A model generated the notes under the pieces. That model saw nothing but the letters and a program-made list of their open reading frames with translations, was not told where the DNA came from and made no database searches. Made by a program: the position numbers and the translations under genes. Below, piece after piece: positions 28,001 to 35,612 of a stretch of DNA of 64,000 nucleotides. The stretch spans positions 3,348,001 through 3,412,000 of the forward strand of contig NZ_CP016076.1 of NCBI RefSeq assembly GCF_001941625.1, in the 5' to 3' direction. Positions within the stretch are counted from its first letter, which is position 1; each line of letters starts with the position of its first letter. Origin of the DNA: Actinoalloteichus fjordicus. GTDB taxonomy: Bacteria; Actinomycetota; Actinomycetes; Mycobacteriales; Pseudonocardiaceae.

Positions 28001-29847
28001 GGCGGGTCGCGGTCCTACGGGAGACGCACGGTCGGTCGGGGCCGTCGGACTGGCCGGATCTGACCGGCACCGTCGGCTGGCTCACCGGGGTGTATCCGGT
28101 GTCGGTCGAGCTGCCTTCCGAGGATCCGCTGGCCGCGCTGCGGGCGGTGCGCGCGGCGCTGGCTGAGGTGCCCGACGGCGGGGTGGGCTACGGCCTGCTG
28201 CGCGCCGATGCCGGGCCGGAGCCGGACCTGGTGGTCAATCACCTGGGCTCCACGACGGGGCGTCCGGGTGCCGGGCTGTTCGCCCGTGCCGAGCGACAGA
28301 TGATCGGCGCCTACGCCGCCGCCGAGCACGCCTCGGTGCGCGGAGTGGAGGTGATCTCGGGTCTGGACGACCGGGGCCTGTGGGTGGAGTGGCTGCACGA
28401 CCCGCAGCGGTTCCCCCGCACGGCGGTGCGCGGGCTCGCCGAACAGTTGCGGATTGAGCTGATCGCGCTGGTCGCGGCCTTGGCCGGGCCGTTCGGCATT
28501 GCCGCGGTGCCCGCCGACTTCCCCGCCGTCGCCCTGCCCGCCGCCGACCTGCGGGCGGTGCTCACCGCCCGCACCGGCAGTCGCACGGTGCTGCCGCTGT
28601 CCCCGGCGCAGCAGGGCATGGTGGCCTGGCACCTCGCCCGCCCCGGCTCGGTCGCCTATCACACGCAGATCCTGTTCGAGGTCGACGGCGCGGTGGATCA
28701 GAGGGCGCTGCGCGCGGCCTGGCAGCAGGTGGTGGAGCACACCGACGTGTTCCGGGCTGCGTTTCCCAGCGCGGGCCTCGACGAGCCGGTGCAGGTGATC
28801 GGCGCGAGCCCGCCGGTGGACTGGCGCGTCCACACCGGGACCGAGGCGGATCTGGACGTCGTGCTGGCGGCCGACCGGTCCGAGCCCTTCGCCCTGGCCG
28901 AACCGGGTCCGCAGCGGTGGCACTGGATCGACGGCGGCGCCCGAGGGCGGTGGCTGTTGTGGAGCCACCACCACATCCTGCTCGACGGCTGGAGCCTGCC
29001 GCTGGTGCTCGCCGACGTCGCCGAGGCCTATGCCGCCCGGGTCGCCGGGCGCAGGTGGGTGCCGCCGCGCAGGCCCGGCTACGACGCCTACCTCGCCTGG
29101 CTGTCCACTCAGGACGAACAGGCCGGAGCGCGGTTCTGGCGGGACGCGCTGGCCTCGGCCGAGCCCACCCGTCTCGGGCGGGCAGGCGCTGTCGGCGCGA
29201 CGTCCTCGGCGGCGCTGGTCACCGCCGATCTGCCGCCTGCGGCGACCCGGGCACTGACCCGCCTGGCCGAACGCAGCAGGGCCACCCTGCACTCGGTGGT
29301 GCTGGCCGCGTGGTCACTGCTGCTGCGCGGCCGCTGTGCCAGCCGGGACCTGCTGTTCGGGGTGGTGATGTCGCTGCGGCCGGAGGAGGTGCCCGGGTCG
29401 GAACGGCTCATCGGGCTGTGCCTGAACACCGTGCCGCTGCGGGTGCGCATCGACGACGACGCCGAACTGCCCGCGCTGTTCCACCAGGTGCAGCGCAGCC
29501 TGGTGGACGGCTACCAGCACGCCGCGCATCCCCTGGGCCGCATTCGAGCCTGGGCCGGGGCGTCGGACGCGTTGTTCGACTCCATCGTCGTCTTCGAGAA
29601 CTACCCCGGCGACCGCACCGGAGCGGCCCTCGGCGAGCACGGCGCGCTGCGGGTGGTCCGCGCGGTGGAGAGCACCGAGTTCGCCGTGTCCCTGACGGTG
29701 CTGCCGGGCGATCGACTGACCTTCGAGCTGACCCATCAGACCGACGCGCTGACCTCGGCCGAGGCGACCGGCCTCGTCCGGCGCCTGGCCCGCCTGCTGG
29801 AGCGGATCGCCGACAGCGGCGACCCCGACGGAAGAGAGAACCCGTGA
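19069..29847 (+). CDS. nocA: Nonribosomal peptide synthetase, modules 1-3 plus C4 (NocA)
   Basis: 3592 aa. Order with approximate residues: A1 (20-510), T1 (Ser 559), C2 (HHIVIDRWS, about 758), A2 (about 1090-1550), T2 (about 1597), C3 (HHIAGDGWS, about 1782), A3 (about 2110-2610), T3 (GGDS, about 2658), epimerase E3 (HHLAIDTASW, about 2846) and a terminal C4 (HHHILLDGWS, His 3300-3302). No starter C domain. Specificity residues read by eye: A1 D-I-W-H-V-G-A-I-T, A2 D-V-E-N-V-G-A-I-G, A3 D-I-W-H-L-G-T-I-I. A1 and A3 resemble each other and share D-I/H/L-G with known Hpg codes; Glu in A2 suits a basic substrate such as Arg. E3 fits D-Hpg at position 3. A3 carries three perfect GDGEDGDG repeats. 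C2 has DR instead of the usual DG. The size is close to N. uniformis NocA. No ribosome site is evident before ATG 19069. The stop overlaps the nocB start. Confidence 0.93.
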   Translation: MADSRRDWECGTRVENGPGRLWRLIAAASTAGGDRVAVVCGRRRLSYAELTARSAALARRLRAVGVGPERPVAVLVEDGLDRVVACLAVFRAGGVYLPLDPGWPAGRRAAVLADARPVVTVSSAGVFEEVAGPVLSVDGEAEGTGGVEAGDGVSGAVGWPDPVPGLAAYLTYTSGSTGRPKGVLLTHGALANRMLWWQDVYPLFSQDVVLATASPGFDIAVWELLAGLVVGARLVIAEHRRHGIVPYLPELMAAEGVTVAHLVPSVLDELVAGSADGERLGLRLTVCGGERVPPSLRDRLLARSDTRLVHAYGPTEATITVVHDEAGAGAAADRLPLGRPMHNCAVAVVDADGLRVPVGVAGELLVGGVPLARGYLGGAAATAVRFLPDWLGLDPAGGGRVYRTGDRVRWLADGRLEFLGRVDEEFKVRGHRVDPAEVESLLHRHPAVGRAVVRQVDGRVVAYLQGSGGAEPAGLRAHLVDVLPEAVIPTRWVFVERFPTTSTGKIDHAALPAASAGVGVPTDEAGTEVERELAALWSGLLGVDSVGVADDFFALGGHSLIAARIVAAVWRGRRVRLSMADVLAARTVAVLARRVVELSAGQAGAGPSVAETGEQAGAAAAVPAELPLSPGQARILFEEEFLGGPGLFTVSVPTRWRGPVSEAALRAALDGLVRRHPVLRSVPSVDDGPPRLSVADAASVPFRVEDLRPLDAAARERRVAAATDEAMAEPFDLRRPPLLRARLLRLAEEEHLFLLVLHHIVIDRWSMRVVAEELRELYAAALDGRAPQLAAPANPAVLTSVDASARAERDLAYWRRSLDGAVWDVDLTVGPRRRVDHGHRAGRVVRVLSPEQTAALSAVCAARGVTPFMVLLAAFQVLLHRFSDAQDVVVAAPMADRDLPGAEAVVTMLVNTVPLRVDLRGAPRFGEVLEQCRAAVPAAYAHQAVPVERLAGALGRRRDAGHHPLMRHMVVWEDSLGTAVELPGVVAEPLRPPSRLTAFDLTLIARALPDGVDLELEFNHDVLDGPAAEVLADGFTALLADVLADPDLRIGAARLTTVAAAPVLAGPVEPPATDVPGLLRAVAGRTPGAAAVVDGSTVVDYAELVRHADVVAARIGAAGGRRGDVVGVCLPRSVDLVAALSGVLAAGCAFLPLSPDDPDDRLRGQLAISGARLVVSADVDRFARLGVVAVDPGSAGDPGGPGPAPQPAEAAYVLFTSGSTGEPKGVVVEHRALADHVRWAVREYGLSPADRVLQFCAVTFDVLVEEVFPTLVAGATVVLRDEASAGSVQALLQRCARHGVTVANLPTGYWERLVDALNDEGGLVLPSSLRLMVIGGQQVEPDAVAHWHRRAGGVRLVNAYGPTEVTIGATAADLVPGGGTPIGVPTANTRAYLLDRYLMPVPDGVVAELYLAGAGLARGYARRGGLTAERFLPDPFVGDGQRMYRTGDLARRDGGALHFVSRTDRQVKLRGFRIELDEVETVLAGHPSVVESAVVVRGDVLIAHVAAPAGVESAAVRAYAAGVLPAFMVPAVVAVTSALPRTAAGKIDRAGLVSLDVGPEPDEGYREPRTDRERAAAAVWAEALGVARVGLGDSFFALGGHSLLAMDLVRRMRGLGYPELRMPDLFANPTIEGLAPWAVDEPATTDGEPAAAAVVVDTAPLSWAQLAIWAQATTAGGSTFHLPVVLRLSGPLSVQTLRAATAALTDRHDLLRSVLAEDQDGPRWRPAGHTHALRVLDADDADPDGQLRALIAEPFDLAAAPPVRWILLRRGTTEHVLVIVLHHIAGDGWSARVLVRELAELYAARVEQRPAVLPAAASFLISAAADRAAPTDDAGLAFWAEALRGAPERLDLPAARKPDTPRDPGRHTVRVPLPASAAAALVALSRREDTTLFITVLAGVQAWLARCCGQPDVVVGTPVADRADEATAGMVGPLVSVLPIRVAVESGGSFTAHLARTRAAVHAAFQHGAVPTQQIVRQLGRSGRGLSQVVFDLDDDAAQETTAFADVTARTVPQTPTLGAFDLEITARTTVDGMDVELRGAADLLSHTGIAHLASALAHLLGGVAEQPDAAVAGLDLLGDRERHRLLVEPNRQTMPERPAEVLGLVTGWAVRTPDATAVTTSTGSLTYRELDALSDGVAAWLRERDLPVEGPVATRLGRCLQLPAVVLGIWKAGGVYVPLDPEQPTERHRRILADCRAHAVIADQADPVFGDTACLVLAELRPADPGPVRRPEPDQLAYVTYTSGSTGAPKGVQCTHRGLANQLAWSRQTYPLRPGDAGAQVAAVGFDISLWELFHPLACGGRLVVLDQDRHGDVAAIAELVAAQRVVVLHLVPTLLEHYLRERPAGSLRHVLCGGERLSPGLPARFAARLPAALHHTYGPTETAIIATHWRSPGGVEPGRVSLGRPLPNARVYVLDAFGQPVPAGVVGELVIGGEVLARGYLGNPAATADRFVPDPFADIPGARAYRTGDLARYHPEGGLEFVGRADRQVKIAGVRVEPHEVESALVATPGVAACAVLPYRDDGDGEDGDGGDGEDGDGGDGEDGDGVVSLVGYLVAEDPTADADALSAQVRRALRERLPRAMVPAHLVVLAELPIGVTGKLDVAALPAPVPAAAPATGEVVAPGSDVERALAAIWSQVLPVAAGRAIGVGDNFFDLGGDSVSAIRVAARARAAGLRVELGQVLRAATLADLAVAVVPIDPAADAAAPLSAAADGRLWLTPAQRRFLAGAARETGHFNQAVLTEPTERIDPARLRAALRAVAAHHDAFRLRAVWDDGRWQDHAVLASAADALATVLVADAPVVAADVEEWARPVHAAVDVEHGPTLAALVGERAEGGQVVLLVAHHLAIDTASWETVLSDLDSAYRQVSRDVPVALPVPVTPFADFARAQPVLAARVDTPAQREHWRRGLADLPRLPLLPVLPAATGEDDDTAPVLLLLGAADTEALLAATAAHRIRVDEVLLAGVARVAARWTGDRRVAVLRETHGRSGPSDWPDLTGTVGWLTGVYPVSVELPSEDPLAALRAVRAALAEVPDGGVGYGLLRADAGPEPDLVVNHLGSTTGRPGAGLFARAERQMIGAYAAAEHASVRGVEVISGLDDRGLWVEWLHDPQRFPRTAVRGLAEQLRIELIALVAALAGPFGIAAVPADFPAVALPAADLRAVLTARTGSRTVLPLSPAQQGMVAWHLARPGSVAYHTQILFEVDGAVDQRALRAAWQQVVEHTDVFRAAFPSAGLDEPVQVIGASPPVDWRVHTGTEADLDVVLAADRSEPFALAEPGPQRWHWIDGGARGRWLLWSHHHILLDGWSLPLVLADVAEAYAARVAGRRWVPPRRPGYDAYLAWLSTQDEQAGARFWRDALASAEPTRLGRAGAVGATSSAALVTADLPPAATRALTRLAERSRATLHSVVLAAWSLLLRGRCASRDLLFGVVMSLRPEEVPGSERLIGLCLNTVPLRVRIDDDAELPALFHQVQRSLVDGYQHAAHPLGRIRAWAGASDALFDSIVVFENYPGDRTGAALGEHGALRVVRAVESTEFAVSLTVLPGDRLTFELTHQTDALTSAEATGLVRRLARLLERIADSGDPDGRENP
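26641..26712 (+). repeat. Three perfect 24-bp tandem repeats inside nocA (A3)
   Basis: Three identical 24-nt units in frame, each encoding GDGEDGDG (residues 2525-2548). They lie in the C-terminal subdomain of A3, between ACAVLPYRDD and VVSLVGYLV, where A domains normally have a short surface loop. They probably arose by slippage and make a flexible acidic loop. Confidence 0.9.
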
Positions 29848-32800
29848 CGCTGCGCGTGCGCGACCTGTTCGCCGACGACGCCGACGAGACCACCGCGCAG
29901 GTGGCCGAGTGGAACGACACCGCCCGCGACCGCCCCACCGACGTGGGCGTCCACCACCTGGTGCGGCGGCAGGCGGCCGAACACGGCGCGCGTCCTGCCG
30001 TCACCTTCGACGGGTCGACGGTGACCTACGCACAGCTGGACGCGGCGGCCGCCGCACTGGCAGGCAGGCTGATCGGGCTGGGCGTGCGGCCCGGCGACGT
30101 GGTGGCCGTCGCGATGCCCCCGTCGGCCGACCGGATCACCGCCGTGCTCGGCGTGCTCTACGCGGGCGCGGCCTACCTGCCGCTGGATCCGGAACTGCCC
30201 GCCCGGCGACTGGAGTTCCTGCTCGCCGACGCGGACGCGAGCGCGCTGATCACCGACACGGCCGCGCGGGCCGGACAGCTCCGGCACGACGGCCCGGTCC
30301 TGTCCTTCGACGCCCCCTCGCCCGACCCCGAGCCCACCGGCGCGACGACGACGGAGCAGGCGGCGTTCCCCGGCGCCGACCTGGTGGCGTACGTCATCTA
30401 CACCTCCGGCTCCACCGGCCGCCCCAAGGGCGTGGCGGTGAATCACCGCAGCCTGGTCAACCGACTGCTCTGGATGCGCGACCGCTACCAGGTCGGCCCC
30501 GAGGACGTGATCCTGCACAAGACCTCCTTCAGCTTCGACGTGTCGGTGTGGGAGCAGCTGCTGCCGCTGATCAGCGGCGCCCGCCTGGTGGTCACCCCGG
30601 AGGCCACGAGACGAGACTCCGGGGCGCTGGTGACGCTCATTCGCGACGAGTCCGTGACGATGCTGCACTTCGTGCCGTCGCTGCTGCCCGCCTTCCTCGA
30701 CGTGGCGGGCGTGGTCCAGGCCGCGACGCTGCGGGTGGCGATCTCCAGTGGTGAGGCACTGCCCAAGCCGATGGCGGCCGAGTTTGCGCGCACCCTCCCG
30801 CACTGCGCGCTGCACAACCTCTACGGACCCACCGAGGCCACCATCGACGTCACCCACTGGGCGGTCGACGCCGCCGACGAACGGCCGTTCGTGCCCATCG
30901 GCACCCCGATCGACAACACCTCCGTCCACGTGCTCGACGACGACCTCACGCCGCTGCCGGTCGGCTCGGAGGGCGAGCTGTGCATCGGCGGACGCGCCGT
31001 CGCCGTCGGCTACCTCGGCCGAGGGTCGTTGACGGCGGAGCGGTTCGTGCCCGATCCGTTCGGCGACCCCGGCGACCGCCTCTACCGCACCGGAGACCGG
31101 GCCCGCTTCGGGCCCGACGGCGCCGTGGAGTACCTGGGCAGGCGGGACGGACAGGTCAAGCTGCGCGGCTACCGCATCGAACTGGGCGAGATCGAGTCCG
31201 CGCTGCTGGAGTCCGACCTGGTCGGTCAGGCCGCGGTGGTGCTGCGGGGCGTCGACGGGGCCCGGCGGCTGGTCGGGTTCGTCTCCGGCCGCCCCGAGAC
31301 GGCAGCCGAGCGGGAGCAGGCCGCCGCCCAGGTGCTGGCCACGGTGGCGGCCGCTCTGCCCGCGTACCAGGTGCCCGCCGAACTGGTCTGGCTGGACACC
31401 CTGCCGCTGACCACCTCGGGCAAGATCGACCGGGCGGCCCTGCCCGAGGTGACCGTGCAGCGGTCCGCTGCGGCGCCCGAGACGCCCACCGAACAGGCCA
31501 TCGCGAGCCTGTGGGCCGAGTTGATCGGCGCCGGGGAACCCGGTCTGGACGACGACTTCTTCCGCTCCGGCGGCGACTCGGTGTCCAGCATGCGGCTGGC
31601 CGCTCGCGCCCAGCGCGAGGGCATCCGCCTGGAGGTCGCCACGATCTTCACCGACCGCACCGTCCGAGGCATGGCCGCCTCGGCGGACCGGGCCGCGTCG
31701 ACGCCCGCCGTCGAGTCGCCGTCGGACGCGGCGGGCGCGGACGCGCTGACGGCGGGCATCGACGAGGCACAGCTGGCGTCGGTGCGCGACCGGCCCGGTG
31801 TCGTCGACGTCTACCCGCTGGCGCCCATGCAGGCCGGGATGCTGTTCCGAGGGCTGTACTGGCCCGACTCCGACGCCTACTTCAACCAGAACGTGCTGGA
31901 GCTGGTGGGCGGAGTCGACGAGGCCGCGCTGCACGAGGCGTGGCGGCGGGTCGCCGACCGGTACGAGATCCTGCGCACCGGCTTCGTCTGGGAGGAACTG
32001 GCCGAACCGCTGCAGTACGTGCGCTCCGACGTCCAGCCGCCGTGGACGACGCTGGACTGGTCGCAGGAGAGCCCCGACCGGCACGCCGAGCTGTTGGAAC
32101 GGCTGTTGGCGGACGACCGCGCGGCCGGTCTGGGCCTGGACGCCTGCCCCCTGTACCGGCTCACCCTGGTGCGTCGAGGCGACCAGGGCCACTACCTACT
32201 GTGGAGTCATCACCACATCCTGCTCGACGGCTGGTGCCTGTCGCTGATCTGGGGCGACATGTTCCGCATCTACGAGGACCTCGTGCAGGGTCGGGAACCA
32301 CAGCTTTCGCCGTGCAGGCCCTACCGGGACTACGTGGGCTGGATCCGGGCGAAGACCGCGCAGGGCGACGAACCGGAACGGTTCTGGCGGGAGTACCTGG
32401 CCGAGTTGTCGCCCACCCCGTTCTCCGAGGCGCCCTCGGACCGGGAGGGTCTGTTCCACACGATCGTCCACGAGTTCACCGAGTCGCTGACCGAGCTGGT
32501 CGCCGAGGCCTCCCGCCGTTACGGCGTCACCTCCAACGCGATCACCCAGGCCGCGTGGAGCATGCTGCTGGCCCTGCGATCCGGCGCCGAGGACGTCGTG
32601 CACGGCCTGACCATCGCGGGCCGCCCGCCGGAGCTGGCCGGGTCCGAGCTGATGGTCGGGCTGTTCATCAACACGATCCCGCTGCGCATCCGGCTCGACC
32701 CGGATCGGACGGTGACCGAACTGCTGGACGCCATCCACCGTGACCTCGCCATCACCTCCGCGCAGGGCCATGTCCCGTTGGCCCAGATCAAGTCGTGGGC

Positions 32801-35612
32801 GGGCGGCACCCGGCTCTCCGGCGGTCGGGTCTTCGACAGCCTCGTGGCCTTCGAGAACTACCCCGAGGACAACCTGCCCGGCGACGACGAGCTGAGCATC
32901 CAGGTCATCGACCTGCACGCCCAGGAGAAGACCGAATATCCCATCGGGCTGATCGTGCTCCCGCTGGAGAAGCTGGCCTTCCACTTCAACTACGACACCA
33001 CGCACTTCACCGCCGCCGAGGTCGACCGGCTGATCGCGACCTTCCAGCTGCTGATGGAGCAGCTCTGCACCCGCCCGAGCGCCCGACTGCGCGAACTGGA
33101 CGTCACCCCCGCCGCCGACCGGGAGCTGCTGGCGGACTGGAACTCCACCACGACGGACGAACCGGACGCGGCGACCCTGCTCGCCCTGTTCACCCGCAGC
33201 CTCGCCGCCGCCCCGCACGCCCCGGCCGTGGTGGAGGGCGACACGGTGGTGAGCTACACCGACCTGAACGCCCGCGCCGCCGCTCTGGCCGGACGTCTCG
33301 CCGAGGCCGGGGTGGCGCGCGGCGACCTGGTGGCCCTCTGCCTGCCGAGGTCGACGGCGTTCGTCACGGCCCTGCTGGCCGTCCACCGGCACGGCGCGGT
33401 GCCGGTCCTGCTCGACCCGGACCACCCGACCGCCCGACAGCACACGATCGCCGCCGACGCCGGGGTGGCCGCCGTCCTCACCAGCGGCGACCCGGCCGGG
33501 TTCGCCGCCTGGCCGGTGATCCACCCCGACGGCACGGTCACGGCACCGACCGGCCCGCCGAGCCGCACCCGAGGCGTCGCCGACCCGGACCGCGACGCCT
33601 GCCTGGTCTACACCTCCGGTTCCACCGGCACCCCCAAGGGCGTCCTGGCACCCCAGGCCGGGCTGGTCAACCGGATCGTGTGGTCCGGCACGGCGTTTCC
33701 CACCGAGCAGCCGCCACGGGTGTCGGCCACGGCGGGCACCGCGTTCGACATCGCGCTGTGGGAGGTGTTCTTCCCGCTGGCCCACGGCGGCACCGTCGTC
33801 ATCGTTCCGCACGAGGTCGTGCTCGACGCGGACCGGCTCGCGGAGCTGCTGCGCGCCGAGAAGGTGTCGGTCGCCCACCTGCTGCCCACCCTCCTCGCCG
33901 CGTTCCTCGACGGCCCCGAGGCCGCGCACTGCACCGGGCTGCGCCACGTGCTCTCCGGCGGCGAGGCCGTGAGCCCCGCCCTGGTCCGGGCGTTCGCCTA
34001 CTCGGGCCTGGACGCGCTCCTGCACCAGGCCTACGGCCCGGCCGAGGCCTCCATCAGCGTCACCCACCACACCTGCACGCCCGAGGACGGCCTCGGCGAT
34101 CGGGTGCCGATCGGACGGCCGATCGACAACACCACCGTGCACGTGGTCGATGCGCACCTGCGGGAGGTGCCCGTCGGGTGCGTCGGTGAACTGGCGACCG
34201 CCGGGATCGCCGTGGGCGCGGGATACCTCGGCGACGCCGACCTCACCGCCCGACGATTCCCCGCCAACCCCTTCGGCGAGGGCAGGCTCTACCTCACCGG
34301 CGACCGCGCGCGATGGCGAACGGACGGGACGCTGGAGTTCCTCGGTCGAGACGACCGGCAGGTGAAGGTGCGCGGCCACCGCGTCGAACCCGCCGAGATC
34401 GACCGCACCGCCGAGGAACACCCCACCGTGCGGCACGCCGTCACGGTCGTCCACGACGGCGCACTGACCACGTTCGCCGTGCCCCGCGCCGGAGCCGCGC
34501 TCGACCCCGGTGCACTGCGCCGCCTGCTGGTCGAACGCCTGCCGGACTGGATGATCGGCGGAATCACCGTGCTCGACGCCCTGCCGGTGACCGGCAACGG
34601 CAAGGTCGACCAGCGCAGGCTGACCGAGCTCGCGGGCGCCGCGGACGCGCAAGCCGGGGCGGAGGCGTCCCGGCCGCCGACCACCGAGTTGGAACAGCTG
34701 ATCGCCCGCTGCTGGGAAGAGGTGCTCGGCGTCAGCGGCATCGGCGCGCACGACGACTTCTTCGACCTCGGCGGCCACTCGCTGCTCGTGGTGCGGCTGT
34801 TGCGGGTCCTGCGCGAGAACCTGCCCGCCGGGATGCGCTGCGACGTACCCCAGATCCTTAAGGCGGGCACCGTCGCCGGGCTCGCCGAGCAGCTCCTCGG
34901 CCCGGTCGCCGGGTCGGGCTCCCAGCACGTGCACACTCTCAACCCGGACGCGACCGGCGGGGCGCTGTTCCTCGTGCATCCCGGCGAGGGCCTCGCGCTG
35001 CCCTACCACGGGCTGGCGCCACTGCTGCCCGAGTGGCGGCTGCACGTGCTCTCCGATCCCCGGTTCGGGCAGCCGGACCACCGCTTCGGCACCCTCGCCG
35101 AGATGGCCACCCGCTACGTCGAATGGGTGCGCACCCTCGAACCCGAAGGGCCGTACCACCTCGGCGGCTGGTCCTTCGGCGGCGTGGTCGCCCTGGAGAT
35201 GGCCCGACAGATGCAGGCACACGGGGACGTGGTCACCGACGTCCTGCTCATCGACAGCCATAACCTCAACGCCACCGCGCCGACCGGCGATCCCCGCGAG
35301 GGCATCCGAGCGCGGCTGGTCGAGCTGGGCGTGGACGCCGACTCTCCCGAGGGCGTCGACCTCGCCGACGAACTGGAGCACAACGGCGGCCTCGCCGCCC
35401 GCTACCCGCAGCCCGCCTACCCGGACCGGGTATCGCTGCTGTCGGTCGACGCCGGCGACCGCGACGCCGCCCGCCCACACGGCTGGGATCGGGCTTTGTT
35501 CCCCGGTCTGGTCGTCACGACCGTGCCCGGCGACCACGAGCGGCTCTTCGACACCGATCACCTGCCCGACACGGCTGCCGCCGTCCGCGACGCACTGGGG
35601 GAGAACCGATGA
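29844..35612 (+). CDS. nocB: Nonribosomal peptide synthetase, modules 4-5 with thioesterase (NocB)
   Basis: 1922 aa: A4 (about 30-540), T4 (Ser 579), C5 (HHH 789-791 in HHHILLDGWC), A5 (about 1100-1570), T5 (Ser 1646), TE (GWSFGG, Ser 1777). The A4 code reads D-V-W-H-I-S-L-I-D, essentially the serine code; A5 reads D-I-W-H-L-G-A-I-S, like A1/A3, so Hpg. In N. uniformis NocB, C5 dehydrates the seryl residue and closes the beta-lactam using the first His of HHHxxxDG (His790 there, 789 here). The TE has Asp 1804, Ser 1777 and His 1898 as triad, plus His 1806 two residues after the Asp, matching the bifunctional epimerase-hydrolase TE (1806/1779/1901/1808 there, by memory). GTG 29844 overlaps the nocA stop (GTGA), so translation is coupled; C4 for Ser sits at the end of NocA. 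Confidence 0.94.
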   Translation: MTLRVRDLFADDADETTAQVAEWNDTARDRPTDVGVHHLVRRQAAEHGARPAVTFDGSTVTYAQLDAAAAALAGRLIGLGVRPGDVVAVAMPPSADRITAVLGVLYAGAAYLPLDPELPARRLEFLLADADASALITDTAARAGQLRHDGPVLSFDAPSPDPEPTGATTTEQAAFPGADLVAYVIYTSGSTGRPKGVAVNHRSLVNRLLWMRDRYQVGPEDVILHKTSFSFDVSVWEQLLPLISGARLVVTPEATRRDSGALVTLIRDESVTMLHFVPSLLPAFLDVAGVVQAATLRVAISSGEALPKPMAAEFARTLPHCALHNLYGPTEATIDVTHWAVDAADERPFVPIGTPIDNTSVHVLDDDLTPLPVGSEGELCIGGRAVAVGYLGRGSLTAERFVPDPFGDPGDRLYRTGDRARFGPDGAVEYLGRRDGQVKLRGYRIELGEIESALLESDLVGQAAVVLRGVDGARRLVGFVSGRPETAAEREQAAAQVLATVAAALPAYQVPAELVWLDTLPLTTSGKIDRAALPEVTVQRSAAAPETPTEQAIASLWAELIGAGEPGLDDDFFRSGGDSVSSMRLAARAQREGIRLEVATIFTDRTVRGMAASADRAASTPAVESPSDAAGADALTAGIDEAQLASVRDRPGVVDVYPLAPMQAGMLFRGLYWPDSDAYFNQNVLELVGGVDEAALHEAWRRVADRYEILRTGFVWEELAEPLQYVRSDVQPPWTTLDWSQESPDRHAELLERLLADDRAAGLGLDACPLYRLTLVRRGDQGHYLLWSHHHILLDGWCLSLIWGDMFRIYEDLVQGREPQLSPCRPYRDYVGWIRAKTAQGDEPERFWREYLAELSPTPFSEAPSDREGLFHTIVHEFTESLTELVAEASRRYGVTSNAITQAAWSMLLALRSGAEDVVHGLTIAGRPPELAGSELMVGLFINTIPLRIRLDPDRTVTELLDAIHRDLAITSAQGHVPLAQIKSWAGGTRLSGGRVFDSLVAFENYPEDNLPGDDELSIQVIDLHAQEKTEYPIGLIVLPLEKLAFHFNYDTTHFTAAEVDRLIATFQLLMEQLCTRPSARLRELDVTPAADRELLADWNSTTTDEPDAATLLALFTRSLAAAPHAPAVVEGDTVVSYTDLNARAAALAGRLAEAGVARGDLVALCLPRSTAFVTALLAVHRHGAVPVLLDPDHPTARQHTIAADAGVAAVLTSGDPAGFAAWPVIHPDGTVTAPTGPPSRTRGVADPDRDACLVYTSGSTGTPKGVLAPQAGLVNRIVWSGTAFPTEQPPRVSATAGTAFDIALWEVFFPLAHGGTVVIVPHEVVLDADRLAELLRAEKVSVAHLLPTLLAAFLDGPEAAHCTGLRHVLSGGEAVSPALVRAFAYSGLDALLHQAYGPAEASISVTHHTCTPEDGLGDRVPIGRPIDNTTVHVVDAHLREVPVGCVGELATAGIAVGAGYLGDADLTARRFPANPFGEGRLYLTGDRARWRTDGTLEFLGRDDRQVKVRGHRVEPAEIDRTAEEHPTVRHAVTVVHDGALTTFAVPRAGAALDPGALRRLLVERLPDWMIGGITVLDALPVTGNGKVDQRRLTELAGAADAQAGAEASRPPTTELEQLIARCWEEVLGVSGIGAHDDFFDLGGHSLLVVRLLRVLRENLPAGMRCDVPQILKAGTVAGLAEQLLGPVAGSGSQHVHTLNPDATGGALFLVHPGEGLALPYHGLAPLLPEWRLHVLSDPRFGQPDHRFGTLAEMATRYVEWVRTLEPEGPYHLGGWSFGGVVALEMARQMQAHGDVVTDVLLIDSHNLNATAPTGDPREGIRARLVELGVDADSPEGVDLADELEHNGGLAARYPQPAYPDRVSLLSVDAGDRDAARPHGWDRALFPGLVVTTVPGDHERLFDTDHLPDTAAAVRDALGENR

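Noticed and set aside
28963-28989. C4 as a second beta-lactam-forming site
   Set aside because: It follows the epimerase, and should join D-Hpg to Ser; module 4 Ser is needed before ring closure, and DCL domains can carry His there by chance.
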